From Amblyornis subalaris (Eukaryota; Chordata; Aves; Passeriformes; Ptilonorhynchidae), in assembly GCA_018881555.1 (NCBI GenBank), contig JACAXG010000052.1, positions 930,001 through 994,000 of the forward strand: a DNA stretch of 64,000 bases, given 5' to 3'. Below the pieces are notes generated by a model that was not told the origin of the DNA, did no database searches, and saw only the letters and a list, made by a program, of their open reading frames with translations. Each line of letters starts with the position of its first letter. Within the stretch, counting starts at the first letter, position 1. Below, one piece after another: positions 59,641 to 64,000 of this stretch. A program made the translations under genes and the position numbers.

Positions 59641-60422
59641 TCATAGAATCATAGAATGCTCTGAGTTGCAAGGGACCTTAAAGATCCTCTAGTTCTAACC
59701 TCTCTCCCATGGGCAGGGAAACCTTCCACTAGACCAGGTTGCTCAGAGCTCCAGCCAGCCTGCCCTCAAACACTTCCACAACTTCTTTGGAAAACCTGTT
59801 CCACTGCCTTACCACCCTCACAGTAAAGAATTTCTCCTAATGTGTGATTTAAATCTACTCTCAGTTTGAATCCATTCCCCCTTGTCCTGTCACTACATGC
59901 CCTTGTAAACAGTCTCTCTCCATCTTTCTTGCAGGCTCCCTTCAGGTACTGGAAGGCCACAATTAAGTCACTCCAAAGCCTTCTCTTTTCCAAGCTGAAC
60001 AACCCCAGTTATCTCAGCCTTTCCTCATAGGAGAGGTGTTCCACCCCTCTAATCATCCTGGTGGCCCTCCTCTGGACTCAGTTGAACAGGTCCATGTCCT
60101 TCCTGTGCTGGGGATCCCAGAGCCGGATGCAGCACTCCAGGTGGGGTTCTCACCAGAGCAGAGCAGAGGGGCAGAATCCCCTCTCTTTCCCTGCTGGCCA
60201 CATTGCTTTGAATGCAGCCCAGGACACGTGTGGTTTTGTGGGCTGTGAGTGCACCCCCAAATCCTTCTTCGCCAGGTTGCTCTCCATCTGTTCATCTCCC
60301 AGCCTGTGTTGGTACCAGGGGTTGCCCTGGAGCCAGGTGCAGCACCTTGCACTTGGCCTTGAACCTCGTGAGATTCCCATGCTCTTCTCAAGCTCTTCTT
60401 GAGCTTGTCCAGGTGTCTGCCT
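59641..60422 (-). mobile_element. CR1 LINE 3' fragment, minus strand
   Basis: This is a well preserved 5'-truncated CR1 of about 780 bases. Its 3' end is at the left, with two octamers (TCATAGAA TCATAGAA) and then the 3' UTR. On the minus strand a frame at 59766-60002 reads the ORF2 C-terminal tail ([21 protein letters not shown], then RTRGNGFKL). Frames further right (60053-60563) are upstream ORF2 sequence and its antisense, broken between frames. The 5' limit falls near AGCTTGTCCAGGTGTC. It has the most CpG-rich sequence of the window's CR1 copies, so it is probably one of the younger ones. Confidence 0.95.
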
Positions 60423-60429
60423 AAGGAAA

Positions 60430-62586
60430 GGAGACGTTAACATCCAACCAAACAGAAAAATGAAACAAATCCAAGAATTTCTGAAAGTGGGAATAAATAT
60501 TTCTACCCTGCACTGAATGAGAAAGAATCTGGGATCTGTTACTTTTCCCACTGCACCGGACATTCAGCATCTAAGCTCAGCCATGCAACACAGTTATCCA
60601 ACAAATCTAGTTGCTACTTTGGTGATAGCTAGCTTACCACTTTTCCTTAGAAAGAAAATAGTAGAGAACTACCTATTTATCCTGGGAGCATAAAAGCTTT
60701 GTTCCCTACATTATTTTGGATATAGCTTGGGATCAATCACTGAGTTCTTGGCAGGTTAAAAAGACTAGCAAAACCAAAACACAATTAATATCTTCAGTAT
60801 TTGCACTGTCAAATATTCTCCTGTCCTCTCACAAACTTCTGGATGATTCTGAAAATGCTCTAAATATGGGAAATGCTTATCCCACATCAAGGGAATATAT
60901 CTGCTGAACACAACACACCATTCAGAGACATGACTAGGAAAATAGGATTTGTGAGTTGCTATCCACAAGTTAGAAAGTTAGTGATAGGATTTTAAAAGAA
61001 CCCCCACACAAAGAGGAAAATAAGCATAAATTGCCAGGAAAAACTGATATAACAGAGACACGCCAAATATGCAGAGACTTTTGTTTGAAAAAAGAGAACT
61101 TGGACAATTGAAGAAAGCAGGATTATGATGTTAATAACTATATGGAAAGAAAGTTGTGTCGGTTCCCACAGTCTTTTCTGTTTCNGAATTGTCTAGTATC
61201 AGTAAATTGTATTCTCTCCTTCTCTAGGTTTCCTAACGCTGTCACCATGCTGTGCTCAGTTCACCTCCAATTCAAAAATGAGATCATGATGCTGTGATGG
61301 AGCTGGTTACAAAAGGAAAACTGACTGTGATAATTCAGATTAATGTACAGGCATAGGTTTCCTTGGCAAGCTGTTAACACAGATGCAGGTCTTTACAGAT
61401 GCTCAGCTCTCCTTTTTGCTTCGAGTCTTCCTTTCTCTGATTCCATCTCCCAGTGAAAATGAAAGGGACAGTGCCATCGCAGGTGACTTTGCTTAGTTGT
61501 TTTCCTTGACATCCACTTACAAGCGTAAAAGCATGTTTATTCACTATTTGTTTTGCTGTCATAACTAAAGCCTTCCATCAGATACAAGAACCTCACTTTG
61601 AATTATACCAGATTACCTCTGCCTCTGAAAGCTCTAGGGGGCAAGTCTAATTTACTTCTGTAGAGTCAAAGGGAGCCAGTGATGGAAATGTCATTCACTG
61701 GAGGGCCAAAACTAAGAACATTCCACAGGAATGGAAAAATAAGTCTTTCCAAACAGGAAACATAGGAATGCAACTCATACAAGTGTAATTCAAAAACAAG
61801 AAAAAATGTCAGATTTTTAAGTGGAACAATGTGGGGGCAATTTACTACTTTGTCTGAGAGATACAACTAAAACAGTGGCAGGTCCTAGGTAAGTCAGTAA
61901 AAATATAATTTCTAGTGGCACAGAAGGCTGATCCAAACACCTGAGTTTACAGAATCTATTAATTCAAACCAAGGCTGTTATTTTGGTGTATTTTGGTGTA
62001 TGCTCCTTCAGTGGAGCAAAGCTTAGGAAACCATGGCTCCAGAGTCACATCCAGAAAGAGACTTGAGCAATCATGTGACAACCTACGCAGAATTAAAATC
62101 TGTCATACAAAGGTCATTAATCCAGAAGTTCCAAATTCAAAGGCTGAAACATCAGGTTCAAAATATACGTGAAGTTTTGCTATCGGGAAAATGCCACAAC
62201 TGAAAGAGAGTCACTGGGATTCCTGATGTACATGAGAAAGTGTAAGGGTTTTCAATTTCAATTTCCATGCTTTAGAACCCCTTACAAAGCAGAGTGCAAA
62301 GACAGCAAGTAGCATAAGGGAGTTGGCGCCACAGAAAAAAGCATGCTCAGGTTGTTTGCACTTACACTGCTTAAGCCAGAACTTACAGCAAGAAATCACT
62401 ACCCATAATAGCATTGTCCATTATTAAAGTCTAGGGACATGTTCTGGCTGTATCTCAACTACACACTGGGAGCACTAGGCACTGCATGCAGCGGTCTCAT
62501 ACATTTTTATGCTGTTATTATTACTCTGAGTTCAATATAAGGAATCCCAGACTGCTGCCCAGGCAGGATATAGTTGGATCCAAACT
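60430..62586. other. Unique DNA, no gene seen
   Basis: Frames of 60 to 70 codons only, none recognisable. A 10-bp exact tandem duplication (TTTTGGTGTA, twice) lies at 61981-62000. Confidence 0.5.
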
Positions 62587-62588
62587 AT

Positions 62589-63390
62589 AATCATAGAATC
62601 ATGGAATCATTTAGGTTCACAAGGACCTTTACGATCTTCAAGTCCAACCATTAACCCAGCACTGCTGAGACCACCATTAAACCATGTCCCTAAGTGCCAC
62701 ATCTACACATCTTTTAAAACCTTCAGGCGTGGTGACTCAACCACTTCCCTGGGCAGCCTGTTCCAATGCTTGACAGCACCTTCATTGAAGAGATATCCAA
62801 TCTAAACCTTCCCTGGCACAACTTGAAGCTGTTTCCTCTTGAGCTGTCCCTTGTTACCTGGGAGAGGAAACCAACCCCCAACTTGCTGCCTCCTTTCGGG
62901 TAGTTGTAGAGAGTGATAAGGTCTCCCCTGAGCCTCCTTTTCTCCTGGCTAAACAACCCCAGCTCCCTTAGCTGATCCTCATCAGACTTGTGCTCCAGAC
63001 CCTTCACCAGCTTCATTGCCCTTCTCTGGACACACTCCAGTGCCTCAGTGTCTTATTTGTAGTGAGGGACCCAGAACTGGACACAGGATTCAAGTTGTGG
63101 CCTCACCAGTGCTGAGTTCAGGGGAATGATCATTGTCCTGGTCCTGCTGGCCACATTATTGCTGATACAGGCCAGGATGCCACTGGCCTTCTTGGCCACC
63201 TGGGCACACTGCTGGCTCATGTTCAGCTGGCTGTCAATCAGCACCCACAGGTCTTTCTCTGTCAGATAGCTTTCCAGTCACTTTCCCCCAAGCCTGTAGT
63301 GTTGCATGGCATTGTTTTGACCCAAGTGCAGGACCCTGAAATTTAGTAGGTAGGCTTCTTTCTGGAACTATTCCACAGCCCAAAAGATCT
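62589..63390 (-). mobile_element. CR1 LINE 3' fragment, minus strand
   Basis: This is a 5'-truncated CR1 of about 0.8 kb with its 3' end at the left (ATCATAGAATCATGGAATC octamers). On the minus strand the ORF2 tail is split into two frames. One covers about 63053-63244 (words [20 protein letters not shown] and LVRPQLE), and the other covers 62723-63016 ([31 protein letters not shown] in broken form). The break falls at about 63016-63053, where a stop and a frame change separate them. The right limit is uncertain because similarity fades after about 63345. It lies in the same orientation as the copy at 59.6 kb. Confidence 0.93.
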
Positions 63391-63394
63391 CACA

Positions 63395-64000
63395 GTCAGT
63401 GTCATCTAATATTGGATCTCAATTTTTTTTCTCTCTCCACTGTATCCAATTACCTTCAATTCCACTTTTTTCTGAAAACTTCAGGCACAAGTATCCTGAG
63501 GTTGGCACCCAGAAAGAAATTAGCTTGCTTACTCTTCACATTTCACTTCATATTCATGAACAAGAGGTTTTTGTATACCCAAGTCATATATGGCAGTATT
63601 AACTAGCACAACCATGTGATAGGTAATAGTCAGTCATGTCATATTTGCCTTTAAAAAAATTTTCATCAAAAGTAGACTTCTAACACAATTGCAAATGTCC
63701 ATGAGTCAAGTGCACAAAATTCATCTTAAAATGATAACTTTTTTTGTGCATAAAAATGTTATGGTTCTAAGCACCATTTCCCAACCTGCTCATGCTAGAA
63801 ATGGGAGTTTTAAGAGAAGGAGAACCTTGACTTTTCAAGGCAACATTTCACAGGTTTCTCACCCTGTAGTGTGATGAGGTGACATACTTTAAAATCATGC
63901 AGTTACATATTCACAGAAGAAGAGCTACCCAAGGTGACTTCACAAGGGGAGAAGTTTCAAACATACTGTAAATAATGTTGCTTAAAACACTCTAAAATAG
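63395..64000. other. Unique AT-rich DNA, no gene seen
   Basis: Two overlapping plus-strand frames of 64 to 67 codons (63399-63606) and one of 61 codons (63689-63874) are unrecognised. No element is seen up to the window end. Confidence 0.5.

Noticed and set aside
60036..60563. Cluster of 70-137 codon frames on both strands
   Set aside because: All lie within or just beyond the minus-strand CR1 copy; the plus-strand ones are antisense to it.
1..64000. CRISPR arrays, operons, ribosome binding sites, prokaryotic terminators, rRNA or tRNA genes
   Set aside because: None seen; the window is vertebrate nuclear DNA by its repeat content.

Overview
The window reads as nuclear DNA from a bird, most likely a gene desert or the inside of a very large intron. 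The best evidence is the repeat content. Five substantial CR1 LINE fragments lie here, and several carry the avian-type 3' end, reverse complements of CATTCTAT/GATTCTAT octamers (for example at 59641 and 62591). There is also a probable endogenous-retrovirus solo LTR and a degraded avian interspersed repeat. Base composition is AT-rich, CpG is depleted, and microsatellites are of vertebrate type. I saw nothing bacterial, no CRISPR array, no rRNA and no tRNA that I could recognise. Isolated single N characters mark ambiguous assembly positions.

I could not identify any host protein-coding exon. Open frames are short and usually overlap frames on the other strand. The ones with recognisable protein similarity are transposon remnants (the CR1 reverse-transcriptase C-terminal tail and one CR1 ORF1 tail). 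The longest unexplained frames (174 codons at 21472-21996 and 164 codons on the minus strand at 54966-55460) match no family I know, and chance explains them adequately.

Layout. From 1 to 15 kb the sequence is mostly unique, with a CpG-bearing patch at 1.1-1.4 kb, a group of inverted repeats at 4.2-4.7 kb and a GC- and CpG-rich island at 12.1-12.7 kb. Two CR1 copies lie at 15.0-15.5 kb (minus) and 17.2-17.8 kb (plus). From 17.8 to about 40 kb I recognise no transposon, only simple repeats, and this interval holds most of the segments that look like conserved regulatory DNA (22.5, 28.1-28.5, 29.4-29.7, 30.4-30.9, 32.8-33.1 and 38.9-39.2 kb). From 40 kb onward transposons return: a CR1 ORF1 tail at 40.1 kb, a CR1 3' stub at 43.4 kb, an old avian repeat with a CR1 directly beside it at 46.1-47.5 kb, a solo LTR at 58.05-58.95 kb, and two long CR1 copies at 59.6-60.4 and 62.6-63.4 kb.

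If the window has a function, the sequence suggests long-range regulation rather than coding. That is inference: it rests on motif texture (paired TAAT and octamer motifs, palindromes, surviving CpGs), and only a cross-species alignment could settle it. I did not find a convincing new molecular system. The most curious single structure is a pair of interleaved perfect inverted repeats at 4617-4656 in an A-B-A'-B' order.
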